A stretch of DNA of 64,000 bases, from positions 50,716,001-50,780,000 of the forward strand of contig JBITNC010000001.1 of the NCBI GenBank assembly GCA_050084985.1. The letters run 5' to 3'. The notes under the pieces are model-generated. The model searched no databases, was not told the DNA's origin, and saw only the letters and a program-made list of their open reading frames with translations. Source of the DNA: Nageia nagi. Taxonomy: Eukaryota > Pinophyta. The position numbers were made by a program, and so were the translations under genes. Shown in pieces: positions 1-11,101 of the stretch. Position 1 is the first letter of the stretch, and each line of letters opens with the position of its first letter.

Positions 1-1
1 T

Positions 2-730
2 ATTTCGATACCTATATTACAAGCAATCAAACAAGTTCCTGAGCTAAACAAGCTGGTTAAAGAACTATGCATCCAAAAGGGAGGAAGAAGAAAGAAGGTC
101 TATACGAAGACTATCAAAGTAGATGGTAAAGTAGCTGATCTTTTGGCCAGAAATTTGGTAATTCCTAAGTATGGTGATCAGGTAATCCTGTTATTACCAT
201 TTTCATAGGAGTCACTAAAGTGCCCAATGTTTTGGTTGACTTGAGAGCAGCAATGTTATTACCATTTTCATAGGAGTCACTAAAGTGCCCAATGTTTTGG
301 TTGACTTGAGAGCAGCAATAAACGTCATGACTCTGGATATGTCTCAAAAGCTATTCTTGTCAAATATACAGCCCACTTCAATTATGTTGCAGATTGCAGA
401 CCGAACAGTGGCCAAGCCAGAAGGAATCATGGAAGATGTCCAAATAACAGTAGATTCTTAGAGCTATCTAGTAGATTTTCTACTTCTAAAGACAAAAGCA
501 CAACCTTCCGGATATCCAGTCATACTGGGAAGACCTTGGTTAGCCACTGCAGCTGCATACATCAACTGTAGGTCTAGAGATATGATCATTTCTAACGGCC
601 TAAAAACAAAGACACTTTCTTTGTACCCATCTGCCCAACCAACATTGCAATATCACAACTAGATATGGGTTGATGAGCCTAACACGGATGCACATGAGAC
701 TTTTGCAACATTAGCTACCATTACCATCAA
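2..730 (+). pseudogene. gypsy I aspartic protease region (broken)
   Basis: Frame 2 reads about 70 codons and stops inside the 65-bp duplication at 190-319. After it, another frame reads the retropepsin region: VLVDLRAAINVM where plant gypsy proteases have D-L-G-A, then ILGRPWLATA, the conserved hydrophobic-G-R-P-W-L segment at the C-terminal end of the domain, then CRSRDMIISNG. The glycine of the active-site loop is replaced by arginine, and there is an in-frame stop near 460. The domain would process the gag-pol polyprotein. It is out of frame upstream, lacks a key residue and is interrupted, so it cannot be functional. It runs into the RT ORF that starts at 747. Confidence 0.75.
190..319 (+). 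repeat. perfect 65-bp tandem duplication in the protease
   Basis: Positions 190-254 and 255-319 are identical by eye. Because 65 is not a multiple of three, the duplication shifts the reading frame across the protease active-site region. The lack of visible differences between the copies suggests that the duplication is younger than the other damage in the element, or has been homogenised. Confidence 0.93.
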
Positions 731-746
731 GGATCATGTTGAAGAG

Positions 747-2726
747 ATGGAAGAAGATCCTAGTCTAGAACAAATACAGTACCATTGTCCGAAGCCACAA
801 GAAGAAGAATCAGAAGGCAATGATGAAAAGAAGGGAAATACAATGGTTAACCCATTACAAAATATTATTTTCAATGTTCCATCAGAAAAGCAGGCAACAT
901 TTTTGGCAATGTTCAAATGCCCCCTTACTCACATTGTTCCAAAAGGGGATATTTTTAGGAAAAGAACAAGGGTATTCCATTCTTTATTTCCACATTCTTG
1001 TCCTTTGAATTCCCTGGTTCAGCTTCCAGAACAAGGTAATCTGACCAAACCTGGGATCAAAATTGTTGAAGTATTACCAAGAAAGACTCTCAATATCAAC
1101 AGCTGGTTGACATATGAACAAGAGAAGAAGCTTTTTGATGTCTTCACAGCCCATACTGAGGCTTTCGCCTGGAAATATTCAAACATGAAAGGTATTCATC
1201 CGAAGATTTATACCCATCATACATATACAGATGAAGCCAGACCAGTCCAGCAGCCTCCCAGGTGGGTAAATCCTGCACTTAAAGAAGTTGTTAAGACTAA
1301 GATTGAAAAGCTATTGAAAGCTAAATTCATCTATCCTATCTCAGATAGTTAATGGGTCTCACCATTGGTGATTGTGCCTAAGAAAAATGGCAAATGGAAG
1401 GTATCTGTTGACTACAAAGCTCTCAATAAAGCTACATTCAGGGACCACTTCCCATTACCTTTCATTGATCAAGTGTTAGACACTTTGTCTGGTAAGCAAT
1501 ATTTCTCCTTCCTAGATGGATTTAGTGGCTATAACCAAGTACAAATTGCAGATGAAGATCAACGTAAGACCACATTTACTTGTGCATGGGGTACATATGC
1601 TTATAAAGTTCTTCCATTGGCTTATGCAATGCACCAGCAACTTTCCAAAGAGCTGTACTAACAATCTTTTCAGATTGGACTAATGATTGTGTTAAAGTGT
1701 ACATGAATGACTTCACAGAGTATGGCAACACTTTTGGAGATGCATTGAGGAACTTAGAAAAAGTCTTGGTGAGATGTAAAATGCATAATCTATCCTTAAG
1801 CCATGAAAAATGCTTCATGCTTGTACAGGAGGGATAGTTTTGAGCCATCATATTTCAGCCCAAAGGGATTCAGGTGGATCCCAAGAAAATAGAAGTCATC
1901 AAGCAACTCCTTCAACCTGAGACTCAAACAGGTGTCCAGAGCTTCTTGGGACATGCCGGATACTACAAAAGATTTATAGAAAATTTCAATAAAACAACAG
2001 CCCCGTTATTTGCCCTACTACATAAGGGCAATGAATTTGAATGGAAACCTAATTGTGAAGAAGCTTTTCAGACTATCAAGGAAAAACTCACCACAACTCC
2101 TATGTTGAGAGGTCCCAATTGGGGAACTACCATTCCACATTCATACGGATGCCTCAAATTATGCTATTGGAGTAATCCTAGGGCAAGAGGAACCAAGTAA
2201 GTCCCCATATGCTATTTATTACATAAGTAAAAATTTTATGGGAGCTGAAAGAAATTATACTACTACAGAGAAAGAATTCCTAGCAGTAGTGTATGCCATC
2301 AATAAATTTAGACACTATATCACAAGATACCAAATGTTTGTTCGTACTAACCAAGCTGCCATTAAATATCTCATGAACAAATCTGTGGTAAGTGGAAGAG
2401 TTGTGAGATGGTTGCTCCTATTACAGGAGTTTAATGTGACTATCATTGATAAGCCTAGAAAGGCAAATGTGGTCACAGATTTCTTATCCAAATTGAATAT
2501 TGTCCGAGAAGATGAGATGGTGGAAGATACCTTTTCATATGAACAACTTTTTGCAATATCTGCACAGTCTCCCTGGTTTGCAAATATTCTCAATTATTTA
2601 GCCACTAGGAAATTTCCTCCACAATTGTCTCCAAAACAGAGGAAACAATTGATTAGACAGAGTGCATCATATAAGTGGTTAGATGGGTTGTTCAAATATT
2701 GTCCTAATCATGCATTCCGAAGGTGA
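747..2726 (+). pseudogene. gypsy I reverse transcriptase and RNase H (broken)
   Basis: The 201-codon ORF at 747-1352 holds the pre-RT linker and RT N-terminus, ending at a stop near 1350. The frame resumes at 1365-1661 with VIVPKKNGKWKVSVDY, the fingers/palm start, and DGFSGYNQVQIA, which carries the first catalytic aspartate. A frameshift follows near 1610. The catalytic YxDD box at 1700-1711 reads YMND, so one of the two paired aspartates is asparagine. Then comes the thumb/connection (1874-2130, SFLGHAGYYKRFI) and, after a frameshift, RNase H (2238-2726, with YTTTEKEFLAVVYAI and RVVRWLLLLQEF). RT and RNase H would copy the RNA genome to DNA. The mutated YMDD box plus two or more frameshifts make this inactive. 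Confidence 0.88.
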
Positions 2727-3835
2727 CTTCGGACAGATGAGGTATTTGATATCATCCGTGCATGCCATGATGAGCCTTCAGAAGGTCATTATTTTGATAA
2801 ATGAACCATTCATAAAGTCCTAGGAGCTGGTTATTTTTGGCCTTCTATGCATAAAGACATTAGAAAATATGTGAGGCAATGTGATCAGTGTCAATGAATT
2901 GGTAGACCTACTGCTAATATTCAAATGCCATTACAACCACAATGGATGCTTGAACCATTTGAGCAATGGGGCATTGACTTTGTTGGGCCTATTAATCCTC
3001 CATATCAAAATAAGAAACACATACTAGTCTGTACTGATTATGCCACTAAGTGGGTAGAAGTAGTAGCCTCGGCACATGCCAAGGAAGAATATATGGTAGA
3101 TTTTCTGTATAATAACATTATGCAAAGATTTGGAGCTCCTCAGTTTCTAGTTTCTGATCAAGGTCCACAGTTCATGTCAAAAACAATTCAAAATTTTGTG
3201 AACCAATACCAGATCCGACATAAGAAGACTTCAACTTATCATCCACAAACGAATGGACAAGTTGAAGTTACTAACAGAGAGCTGGAAAATATATTGACCA
3301 AGACAGTAGCTTCACACAGAAGGGATTGGGTATCCAGGCTTTCTGAAGCAGTCTGGGCATACAATACTATGTGGAAATCCACCACTGGGTTTACTCCATA
3401 TGAATTAGTATTAAGAAGCCTTTATTGCGAATAGAATTTGAGCTCCAGACACTAAGAACAACCCTAGAGGTTGGGATGGATATAACAAAAATACAGAAAA
3501 ATAGACTACTACAATTAAATGAGCTAGATGAAATAAGAATGGAAGCGTTGCATAATACTGAGATCATTCAACATCAACAAAAGCTATGGCATGAAAAAAA
3601 TCTAAAACAAAATCAGTTTCAGGTAGGAGAATGGGTTTTATTATTTGATTCCCACTATAATGATTTTATAGGGAAGCTCCAGACACGATGGTTGGGACCA
3701 TATAAGATTCTTAAAATATTCCCTAATGGTTCAGTCCAGTTGCGACCAATTGACGATTCTCAGAGGATTCTCCTGGTTAATGCACATCGCCTCTGCCCAT
3801 ATACTGTACTAGTAACGAAGGAGCAATTCACGTAG
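2727..3835 (+). pseudogene. gypsy I integrase (broken)
   Basis: The zinc-binding HHCC region (about 2755-2895) includes CHDEPSEGH and RQCDQCQ with two stops. The core ORF at 2925-3434 keeps all three catalytic acidic residues: D in WGIDFVGP, D in VSDQGPQF and E in NGQVEVTNRE. A frameshift at about 3425 passes to the C-terminal domain (3425-3835), which has the family's QFQVGEWVLL and RWLGPYKI motifs and ends at a stop at 3833-3835. No chromodomain follows. This is the best-preserved domain of the element. It joins the linear cDNA to host DNA in an intact element; here it is separated from RT by stops. Confidence 0.87.
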
Positions 3836-4660
3836 CAGATAAGGATAGCAGATCCTGATATATCTGGGGAAGCCTCCTCCTCCTTGGGTATGGTTAAATA
3901 ATTCCATTGATCAGTTTTATAAATAAGTGATTCCAGTGAATGTGGCAATCGATAAGCGAAAACCAAGAAACTGGCACTTGCCAAGTGAAAACCACCAACA
4001 CTGGAAATACAAGGAGCCTTAGTAAATTTAAAAAAAAAATTATAAAAAAATTATATTAAAAAAAAGGGGTCACGTGCAAGATTAGCATTTCAGCAGAAAC
4101 TATTATAGTTTGAAGAGTTGGCATGAATTTTGCACAGGTGTTGTGACTATAACTTCGGACGATGTTTCTCCGAACACGTTGTCAAGAGCTGTCAAATGTC
4201 TTCACCACAACCTTCGTACAATGCCCAATTTTCAAGGTAACATCACCCATCAGGAGCGCAACATAACAACTAAACCATGTGACAGCTCGGCAAATAGGGT
4301 ATGTCCACGTATCCACATGTTCACACCCACCACTCCATGGCACACGATTCAAGAGCTGGCTATCACCCTTTTCTATGCCATGAATAAGATGAAGTGCCAC
4401 CTTTTCCCTTCACACAAACCAATGCCTAACACATGTCAAGTGTCTCTCACGTAATGCATGATTCATAGGAAGAGATCAGTGACTTTAGAATATCATGTAC
4501 GCAATCATCAATGTCACTCCATCACCTCCGCATGTACCAGACGTCCATCTTCGCGCTCTACCACCATCCGCCATTAAATGGTATGTCATTTCACCATTAC
4601 TTATGTAATTAGTAGTTTAACCGTTATAAATTATTCGAATCTGCATGTCCAAGTATCAAA
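3836..4660 (+). other. gypsy I spacer between pol and accessory ORF
   Basis: No coding similarity that I recognise. An A-rich run at about 4027-4066 ends in a purine stretch (A8 then GGGG). It resembles a polypurine tract but is not followed by an LTR. A CACGTG G-box core lies just after it. An ORF at 4110-4454 has no recognisable domain and is probably chance. The spacer may hold a promoter or splice signals for the downstream ORF; this is inference. Confidence 0.5.
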
Positions 4661-4670
4661 TGTGCCATAA

Positions 4671-7027
4671 GTGTGTTTGCCACCTTGCCACACTCAAAAT
4701 TCAGCCAAAAACTTGCAAACCACAAGCTGTCAATGCAACGGGTCCAAAGCACAGAAAAGAACCAGCTCGATAGAAGAGCTCCGAAAGGATCCCAAGGTGT
4801 CAGAAATATTTGCCGCCACCCATTGGCTCCAATTTTTCGACAAGTTTCAGGGCTATGAGCTCTGGTTGGTGCGACAGTTTGCAGCCGAATTAAAAGAAAA
4901 CTCTGTCACTCTTCGGGGGCACACCCTTCAAGTCTCTCCTGAGATAATCAACTCATTTCTGGTATTCCTATTGAAGGTGAAGAGTTGACACCTGGAAAAG
5001 AATCACCTGATGATGTTCTCGATGCCTTCCACCATCTTGTTGAGCCTTGTGCAACCAAATTTAAAAGCAAAGGACGAGACCGAGGAATTAACCGCACGTC
5101 TCTGCCCGAACCCTAGAGTGAGGTTGCCACTTGGGTACTGAAGTATTTCTTCTGTGAGGGCCAGTACGCAACGCTGCAAGGGCATCAAATGTGGCTATTG
5201 GTTCAGTTATGATATCCAAACAAGTGTAAGTATAATATTCCTCAGCATTTGTTTAATAGCCTTCAGTCTATGGCGTTAAGTGGCGCAAGTTGAACCAGAC
5301 TTCTCCCCTAAAAAACCATGGACTTATCACTTTGCTTTGTTGGGAGTATTTTCTTCACATTGGCAAAGAAGCCTGGCAAGCATTTTTAAAAGGCAAGGAG
5401 GAGGCTACTAAACCGAATATAGTACCTACATTTGGTATAAATCTGGTAGAGGTAGTTCCAACAGCTCACGTCCAAATTAAGTCTTCCACCTATCAACCAC
5501 ATGCAGAGTCTTCAGCTGGACCTTCTAGGAAGAGACCACGCGTTGATTCCACAGTTCCTATGAATGTGTCAATTTGTTTTGCACCACCGCAAGATTCTAC
5601 CTATTTGCAACCGGATTTTGAAACTGCCAACCCCTCCATTACTCCAAATGTGTCATATGGACTATTATTAACTCGTGTCCAAGAGCTAGAAAGGAAAACC
5701 AAACATCTGGAGCACGAAAATCAGATTCTGCATGCCCAACATGATGAGACAGAACAGAAAAATAAAGAGTTGGTCGCAACTAATGATACATTACAACAGC
5801 AACAAATGGACACTCGGACACTCCATGCAATGATCAAGCACATCATGTCTGAACAGTTAGCCCTTAAGGAGAGAATTCAACAAAATTTTGATTGGATGAT
5901 TGCTTTAACAGAGAAGGCTTCCACTGCTAGATTGCGAGATGAAATTGAAAAGCTACGACATCAGGTGGCGTAGGAATAGTATGTGTTTTCTGATTTCAAC
6001 ATTATGCATGAACAGTTGGTGGTAGAGCATCAGAATTTACAAAATGAATATTAAAAAGCTCAAAGCCGAGTTGCTGCACTCTCCCAAAGCTCTTCTGTTC
6101 CAAGGCAAATTGTCCAGGATGTTTCCTAAATCTTTGAGGAGATTCTACAACTGCGCTCACCTTCATCGATTTACATTGTGTATTTAAAAGAACTCTTTTA
6201 CAGATGGCAATTGTCACAGATTAAGAAGGGGCGAATTTATCATTTAGACACTCCCCAACAATTTCTTCAAGAATATTCTGTTGCTTTGGATGAGCAATGC
6301 TTCTTAATGTGTGAGTGTTTTATTCATGGTTTCTTTGTTCCATCCGATCGGGGGTTCTTTGTCAATTTGTATGTGGGAGAAGTCCAGTTGCGAGCATTTA
6401 TTTCTACTTTGTTAAATCATATTCAATGGAGGAAGGAAATAGCTCAATTTCAGAACAGTCAAGAGGGTGACATCTTTCCAATGAGGATTGCAGCATATTT
6501 TCCCCAACGATTTCAGGCTACGTTGCGCGCACTTCTTTTACAAGGCCCTATTAGAGCACAATATCAGGTGGCAATATCACATTGTATACAGTCATGAAAC
6601 TCTTCATGACATCTTTGATGAAGCTGTGGTGTGTTGTAACACACGTTGGATGGGTTTACCTTATGAACTCCGTATCGGGAAGTTTTTACACCTAGTAATT
6701 TATATTGGAGTAGATGGCAAGCTCTCTCTCTTATCTCTCTATTAGAAACAAATCCTGACAATTGGGTGGGGAGTCAATTTCGTCCTTCGCTAATTCTATT
6801 TCCAGTTCCTGAAAATGAGCCCCAACCAAATGTAGCATTTAGAACATGGGAGTCTCGGCTTATCCGACACCATGGTGGGGGGCCAAGTGTTCCACAAGTT
6901 CAAGAGGGCACAATTGACATTCAGACCTGACAAAGATTGCAGCTCGCTTCCGGACCTTATGATTTGGCTCATCTAGTTCATGCTCCACCAGTTGTTACTG
7001 TTGTCGACAGTTCCAATGATTCTAATT
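4671..7027 (+). pseudogene. accessory ORF downstream of pol: plant-transposon-type domain, basic motif and coiled coil
   Basis: About 2.3 kb of decayed coding sequence lies between integrase and the 3' LTR, where Athila-type elements carry an env-like ORF. Segment one (4671-5200, two frames) reads WLQFFDKFQGYELWLVRQF and LRGHTLQVSPEIINSF, a pattern I associate with the Pfam 'putative plant transposon protein' (Transposase_32) family. Segment two (5290-5973, 227 codons) has a basic cluster RKRPR at residues 80-84, nuclear-localisation-like, then heptad-rich helices at about 127-172 and 185-225, likely a coiled coil. Segment three (6178-6597, then other frames to about 7027) is a long acidic and aromatic region I do not recognise. 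I see no signal peptide or transmembrane helix, so it does not look like an envelope protein. A structural or nuclear role is inference. Stops and frameshifts are frequent. Confidence 0.6.
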
Positions 7028-7076
7028 AAGGCTGTCTTTTTCCTTTAATGCTCCAGGAGTAACAATGTCTTAAGCT

Positions 7077-7084
7077 GGGGGGAG
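7077..7084 (+). other. polypurine tract of gypsy I
   Basis: GGGGGGAG directly precedes TGATGAGTCTC, the presumed LTR start. Plus-strand DNA synthesis in LTR retrotransposons is primed from such a tract immediately 5' of the 3' LTR. Confidence 0.75.
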
Positions 7085-8594
7085 TGATGAGTCTCAGTAA
7101 TTACCTGGTTTTTTGCACAGTTTGATGGTTCATTTTGTATATTTGGACATTATGGGATGGATTAATTGTAACTGTTGGACTATTTAGTTGCTTAATATAT
7201 GGTTAAATGCATACTTTCCTTATATTAGTATTTTGTGCATACTGATTCTATTTTGTGTGTTTGTTTGAACCAAAATGCTTCTCTTTGCTCCACAGAATGA
7301 TGGTTGATAACTTGTATGAGTTGCAAGTATTGGAGGAAGTATTCTGAACAAATTCTGCACTTGTATACATTTTCCGAAGCTCCGCTCCGGACACATTGGA
7401 CACCTCATTTGGTAAAGCAGAATTATGTTGTCTGGAGCTTCTATTCTAGACTCGTCTGGAGCTCCTATTCCAAACTTGTCTGGAGCTTCTATTCCAGACT
7501 CGTCCGGAGCTTCTATTTCAAACTTGTTCGAAGCTTCTATTCCAAACTTGTCCGGAGCTTCTATTTCAACTTGTCCAAAGCTTCTATTTTAGACTTGTCC
7601 AGAGCTTCTATTTCAAACTTGTCCGGAGCTTCTATTTTAGACTTGTCCGAAGCTTCTATTTGACACTTGTAAGAAGCTTCCATTCCAAACCCAAAATTGA
7701 GAAATTGACCATCATTATTGACTATATTGCCAGTTCTATTCCAACCTTGTATGATCTAGATATTTACGTAATGTGAGCTACTCCAAATATAATCTATAGA
7801 AGCATGGCTCCAACACATTAGATGTAGTCAGATATGATTCTTGTTTTATGGAGTATGTTTGACTCCAAATTAGGCATAATAAACTACTTATGATGTAATT
7901 AGGATAGTGCTGACTCGTTGAGATGAGCCACTCTTTTTTTAAGAGATTGCAACTCTCCTTAAATAAGATGTGGGCACCATTAGCATGTTAATTTTAGTGT
8001 TAGCTAGCTGGTAGAATAAGTGATTTTGTTTTCTATAACAAAATATTGTTCAGATTATTGTTATTCTTGGCCAGCCTATTGTTAAACAAAGGAGGATATT
8101 TATATCTCAGTTGTTGATGGCAGAAGGGGTTAGAAGATTAGGGAAGTAATGTGTGTAGACTCTTGAGAATAAAAACTTTGTATTAGATTTGTCAAGCACA
8201 TTCTATGCAACACAAATTGTATGCAATAATAGAGTGATTTGTTAAGAGTTTTCAGTTCTAAGTTCTTCTGAGTCTTCCACCAAGAGGAGCAAGGGCCCAC
8301 TCCAAATGGTAGAAGACTCTTTTATCTTACTGTTCTTCTAATTCAGGTGTGAGTTTACATTCAGTGTGATAATTTCAAGTGTATATTTCTTTCAGCATTT
8401 AAAATTCTTGTACTTTCAATTCTGCAACTTTCTATTCTGCATATTGGCTTTCTGCAATGTTTACTTGAAGTAGATACAGCTGAGAAAACAGAGTTCAATG
8501 AAAGAGTCAGATATTGTCTTCCAAGACTAGTGAGAGAACTAAAATTTGCCCTGAGTGTTGGAGTACCAGCTCTACGAGTTAATTGATCCCTTCA
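7085..8594 (+). repeat. 3' LTR of gypsy I
   Basis: Starts with TG right after the polypurine tract. It contains no coding similarity and includes a 24-bp minisatellite and an A-rich stretch near 8169-8180 (AATAAAAAC) that could be the polyadenylation region. The right end is set at a TTCA at 8591-8594, followed by CGATA as a possible target-site copy. Without the 5' LTR this end is a guess within about 50-100 bp. Confidence 0.6.
7431..7690 (+). repeat. 24-bp minisatellite inside the LTR
   Basis: Ten units of 24 bp (one is 23 bp) plus a partial eleventh, each built around (A/G)AGCTTCTATT with a following ACTTG. Units differ at a few positions. The phase is kept almost throughout, so one frame reads an eight-residue repeat, but nothing shows that it is translated. 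The array lies in the 5' half (U3) of the LTR, where repeats often act as promoter or enhancer modules; that role is inference. Confidence 0.93.
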
Positions 8595-9169
8595 CGATAA
8601 CAGATGAAAGGATCACTAGGGGAAGGGTAGTGACAGCCCTAGTGGAATTTGGAATACCATTATTTTACCCATCAATAATAATAATGAAGAAACTATACGT
8701 TATTTTTATAAATCTAAGAATTCTTAAAAATTTTAATAATATACTTGTCATTCCCTATCCATTCCTAAAATCAGCTCATCCTCCCCGAAACATGTTTCCC
8801 CATCACCTATTCCCGGCATGTGTGTAATCTTGCATAAAATGGAGGTTAATGAAAGGAACCCTATTTCTAAGTTTGATTTATGGAATCAAATTAAGTGATG
8901 TAGGCCTTGTATAGGCAAGTTATATTGTTTCTTGACATTAAATTTTGATTGTCAAAAAAATCAGTCTGTAACATTACATCAAAATTGACAACCTTTTATG
9001 GTGACAATGAATGAGAGCAGTAAGCAAATAATGATGGGATTGAGGATCAATTTGCGACTGCATCCTACTATAATTTTGAGGCTTACACCCAATAAGATTG
9101 TTCCTTGGCTCTGAAACAGTGAAAACATACATGAAACCTTTGGGAAAAGCTCTTTCCTCTTTTATTAGG
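8595..9169. other. unassigned spacer
   Basis: AT-rich sequence without recognisable coding or repeat structure apart from a short inverted repeat near 8872-8890 (TTTGATTT and AATCAAA). Nothing further is seen. Confidence 0.5.
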
Positions 9170-10500
9170 TTTCTACACTTTGGGTACTTTGAGAAACTAT
9201 TTAGCTTTGAGAATTGCAGTACCCATAATGTCGTTGAAGAAAGAAATTAGGAATTTGACATCCATCCATTGTCAGGTTGTTCTTTTTATTTTGTGTACGG
9301 TTTGAGATTGTTTATCAGGATAAAACAAATTTGCATTCAATTTCATATTTCCGCTTTAACAATTATATTCCAGTTCCGTGTAGATTTTAGATCATATTTC
9401 AACTTGCTTTCAAATCCTATAAGTTCAACAGGAAATAAATCAATCCACTTTCAGATTTTCTACGAGTTCAAAATATTGATCTTGTCTGGCCCTATTTTAC
9501 CGCAACTCCAGTTAGAAACATAATACAAACTTTCAAACCCCTCTTTCTATTAATTGTTGGAAGATATGGTTTGAAAAGTAGCCACCCCAAGTTTGGGTGG
9601 AAGATTTCCAAGACAGACGCATTTCATGTGAACTTAAACATAAAAACTGAAGCTGTACCCAATTTCATGGGACCCCATTAACGATTCTAAAACTAACATT
9701 TATGTAAACTAACTCATTGACAAAATGAAACCCAAATCCTCTTGTCTACAAATAGAGAAAGTTGTATTTACCCACAAACAAACGTCCATATTTAGACAGT
9801 TTGAACACCCATTTACCTATATAGTATTTATCACTGTTCTAGTTTTTAGCTTTGTTGAACACCCATTTACCTATATGGGAGTTATAATTGTTCTAGTTTT
9901 TAGTTTTGTTGAGCACCCATTTACCTATATAATACATATGTATGTATACCTGCATTCAGTTTCTCGCTTTCAGGCAACGTCCAATGCGAAAATTGAATGA
10001 TATACATACACACACAGAGTAAAATTTCACAATTTCTATTTGAGGAGAACAGATCTGTGCTAAACACTCACCTCAGAGGATTCGTCATTTCGGATTCAGG
10101 AGATCTTTCAAGAATAAACTAAAGCCCATCATTAATTTAGCAAGGTGCAACAACATATAGTGGAATTCAACGAACTCTCTTCTGATTGCTGTTCTTGTCG
10201 CTTGACAACTTGACAGATCGCGGTTCGATAATGAAATTGAATCTCGTAAGGCAGTGAAATACGTTTTCTCGTTAACTGCTGTACTGCCCTTAACCATACG
10301 GACACAGGACACGGTAACATCAATCAAACGTGGGTTTTTGATTGGACGGATGTTGTTTGTGTAAACACCTTAAATAGGATATTTCATATTTCAAAATTAT
10401 TATGATAATATATAATTATTGTAATGGTTTCCCGTAATTGTTTTTATGATTTAATTGCATAGTAAAAAAATATTTAATGAAAAAGATTTTGTATTAAATT
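9170..10500 (+). repeat. module R, copy 1 (promoter-like dispersed repeat)
   Basis: Aligns by eye, in the same orientation, with 25190-26396 plus 27728-27850. Shared landmarks are GGTACTTTGAGAAACTATTTA, CAAATTTGCATTCAATTT, AAATAGAGAAAGTTGTATTTAC and the GATTG-rich end near 10320. At the place matching the TATA box of copy 2, this copy reads TACAAATA (9747-9754). The region 10010-10330 is less AT-rich than its surroundings and contains an 80-codon minus-strand ORF without known domain. It could be the upstream part of a host gene that was duplicated, or an unrecognised transposon. Confidence 0.7.
9801..9930 (+). repeat. 54-bp triplication
   Basis: Units start at 9801, 9855 and 9909 (the last is partial), each beginning TTGA(A/G)CACCCATTTACC. 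The period is exactly 54 bp, so one frame reads an 18-residue repeat. The matching site in copy 2 of module R (about 25915-25935) has a single unit, so the expansion happened in copy 1 after duplication, or was lost in copy 2. Confidence 0.9.
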
Positions 10501-10873
10501 AAAATCTATTTTATATAAAAAAGTAGATGGAATTAAGCATAATTCATGTAAAGCATTTTGATTATTAAATTAACAAAAAGTTAGATTAAAAGGTTTATCA
10601 TCAAACACAAAATCATTTTCAAATACAAATAGTTCATCAAAACTCATTTCAGGCAAAGTGAAATAAGTAAATAAATAACCAACTAACTAATTATGAGGCT
10701 GAGGAGAATGGAAATTGTTCACATCATCTTAATATTCTTATCCTTCATCGCATGGATTAGACATGTCGTAGTCATTATTTTCATTATTGCCTTTAGAATC
10801 ATTATTAGCACCTTTGACAATGGCATCATGCCAAGTAGAAGGATTAGTCGCATCGCCCCATCCCACTACTAGC
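10501..10873. other. AT-rich spacer
   Basis: Strongly AT-rich to about 10780, with no gene seen. From about 10780 composition becomes more balanced. On the minus strand a second open frame (about 10745-10870) reads VVGWGDATNPSTWHDAIV and ends at a stop; it lies in a different frame from the neighbouring ORF 10874-11101 and may be its continuation after a frameshift or intron. Confidence 0.45.
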
Positions 10874-11101
10874 TCAAATGGCTTTGGACAAACATCCAAC
10901 CTCTATGATATTGGGAGGAGGAAGGTTCACCAACACACTAGCATTGGGGATTTGGTAGAGGTTGAGACCAGTGGTAGCATTATGCAGGACGTGAGGTTCA
11001 ACCGTGAGAGTGACACCTGGTCTGAGATGTGTGGCCCCATGACCTAGAACATTGTTGTAAATCAACACCAAGAGCAACACAACTAATTGAGCAAGGTACA
11101 T
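10874..11101 (-). CDS. possible secreted small protein or first exon (unrecognised)
   Basis: 75 codons starting MYLAQLVVLLLVLIYNNVLGHG, a good N-terminal signal peptide: a hydrophobic core of about 12 residues followed by a small/polar region and a plausible cleavage site around residues 20-22. The rest is a soluble, Pro/Val/Asn-rich stretch with PGVTLTVEPHV and LVNLPPPNI, with one N-glycosylation-type NAT. The stop follows SKAI. A shifted frame continues for about 43 codons (VVGWGDATNPSTW...) and ends in a stop, so this could be a frameshifted gene of about 115 codons or an exon with an unannotated intron. Composition is richer in GC than the flanks. I do not recognise a family. It could be chance, though the signal peptide and composition argue mildly for a host gene fragment. 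Confidence 0.35.
   Translation of the reverse strand: MYLAQLVVLLLVLIYNNVLGHGATHLRPGVTLTVEPHVLHNATTGLNLYQIPNASVLVNLPPPNIIEVGCLSKAI

Larger units (their letters stand above)
1..8594 (+). mobile_element. Ty3/gypsy LTR retrotransposon I, 3' portion
   Basis: The window opens inside gag-pol. Domain order is protease, reverse transcriptase, RNase H, integrase, accessory ORF, polypurine tract, 3' LTR, which is the Ty3/gypsy order. The 5' LTR and gag lie outside the window. The integrase C-terminus shows no chromodomain that I can see, and the extra ORF lies between pol and the 3' LTR. Both fit the non-chromovirus (Athila/Tat) side of plant gypsy elements; the lineage is inference. At least six reading-frame breaks are present, so the copy is dead. 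The LTR right end is tentative (a TTCA end at 8591-8594) because there is no second LTR to compare. Confidence 0.85.

Noticed and set aside
4027-4070. Purine run A8GGGG as the polypurine tract of gypsy I
   Set aside because: Not followed by a TG-starting LTR and followed by 3 kb of element coding sequence; the tract at 7077-7084 fits better.
7304-7663. 119-codon ORF with eight-residue repeats
   Set aside because: It lies in the LTR minisatellite; the peptide repeat is a by-product of the 24-bp period.
10085-10327. 80-codon minus-strand ORF in module R copy 1
   Set aside because: The reading frame is not kept open in the homologous region of copy 2 (about 26050-26350), and no domain is recognised.
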